Assembly: GCA_035565335.1 (NCBI GenBank)
Contig: DATMSO010000056.1
Location: 1 to 32,010, forward strand
Source of the DNA: Methylovorus sp035565335
Lineage (GTDB): Bacteria > Pseudomonadota > Gammaproteobacteria > Burkholderiales > Methylophilaceae
Direction of reading: 5' to 3'
Length of the DNA stretch: 32,010 bases
Below the pieces are notes generated by a model. That model was not told the DNA's origin. It made no database searches and was given only the letters and a program-made list of their open reading frames with translations. A program made the position numbers and the translations under genes. This document shows positions 31,781 to 32,010 of this stretch, one piece after another; the stretch's first letter is position 1; every line of letters starts with the position of its first letter.

Positions 31781-31807
31781 AGGCTGCATTTGCAGCCTTT
31801 ATTTTTT
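31781..31807 (+). terminator. Rho-independent terminator of gene 31462
   Basis: AGGCTGC (31781-31787) and GCAGCCT (31792-31798) form a 7-base stem with a four-base loop, then TTATTTTTT. This is a typical intrinsic terminator on the plus strand. Confidence 0.85.
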
Positions 31808-32010
31808 CACTTTAACTACTGCTGCTAAGTTAGCAATTTGTAACACTTTTAAACAAGCTCGAAAAAACTCTTACAAAGCGTTACACCGCTGTCATCGTTA
31901 AGCAATAACCGCCCGCTATGATCTATCCATGGTTTCTGCTGGTTAAGCAGCCAACAGAATCTGGTTAATCTGACTTCTGTCATCCAAACTGACACAGATT
32001 ACCCCTGATT
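31808..32010. other. Intergenic sequence at the right edge
   Basis: AT-rich promoter-like DNA with a GCTAA-G-TTAGC dyad, TTAC/TTAC/TCAT repeats 10-11 bases apart (31871-31895) ahead of a -10-like TATGAT (31917-31922), and TGTCA/TGACA arms at 31978-31994. No gene starts before the window ends. Confidence 0.35.

Overview
The window looks like ordinary chromosome from a Gram-negative proteobacterium, most likely a betaproteobacterium. Evidence: an RND tripartite efflux operon with an outer-membrane lipoprotein, RdgC (a beta/gamma-proteobacterial protein), an 85-residue IF-1 of the longer type I associate with betaproteobacteria, a DedA-rhodanese fusion, YegD, SelO and several c-di-GMP enzymes. 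A methylotroph such as a Methylophilaceae member would fit by impression, but no gene here proves it. I see no rRNA, tRNA, CRISPR array, integrase, transposase or phage gene.

Layout. 90-6513: an acrAB/outer-membrane-factor operon (minus strand) divergent from a TetR repressor, with both promoters overlapping one palindrome. 6564-8606: a PAS-PAS-GGDEF-EAL protein with a CRP-type site upstream. 8885-10609: a ChaN-like periplasmic protein and three small genes, two of them unrecognised. 10695-12578: an SDR oxidoreductase divergent from a GlxA-type AraC regulator. 12688-17760: a PAS-GGDEF cyclase, a YgjP-like metallopeptidase, and a 1130-residue periplasmic-binding/PAS/GGDEF/EAL receptor. 17830-19870: a small membrane protein and a LysR regulator divergent from a second SDR. 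19888-21954: a yqaE-dedA/rhodanese operon and an MgtC-family protein. 21997-25246: yegD, rdgC and a transglutaminase-like gene. 25377-28245: a YjfB-type motility-associated gene with a well-formed FliA promoter, selO, and a Sel1-repeat protein. 28523-31722: a CNNM/CorC membrane protein, a cold-shock gene, infA, a two-TM membrane protein, and a small orphan gene behind a -24/-12 (sigma54) promoter.

How the genes relate. The efflux operon and its TetR gene form one regulated unit. Three c-di-GMP turnover proteins lie within about 11 kb but are separately transcribed and have different sensory modules. Two SDR/regulator pairs are divergent, which suggests (but does not show) local control. The FliA, sigma54 and CRP-type sites tie a few genes to motility, nitrogen/stress and catabolite-type regulons respectively.

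I did not find a convincing new multi-gene system. The most informative non-coding signals are the FliA promoter of the yjfB-type gene, the sigma54 promoter of the orphan gene at 31462, and a dyad containing a perfect DnaA box between selO and the Sel1 gene. All start-site choices, promoters and families were judged by eye from the sequence.
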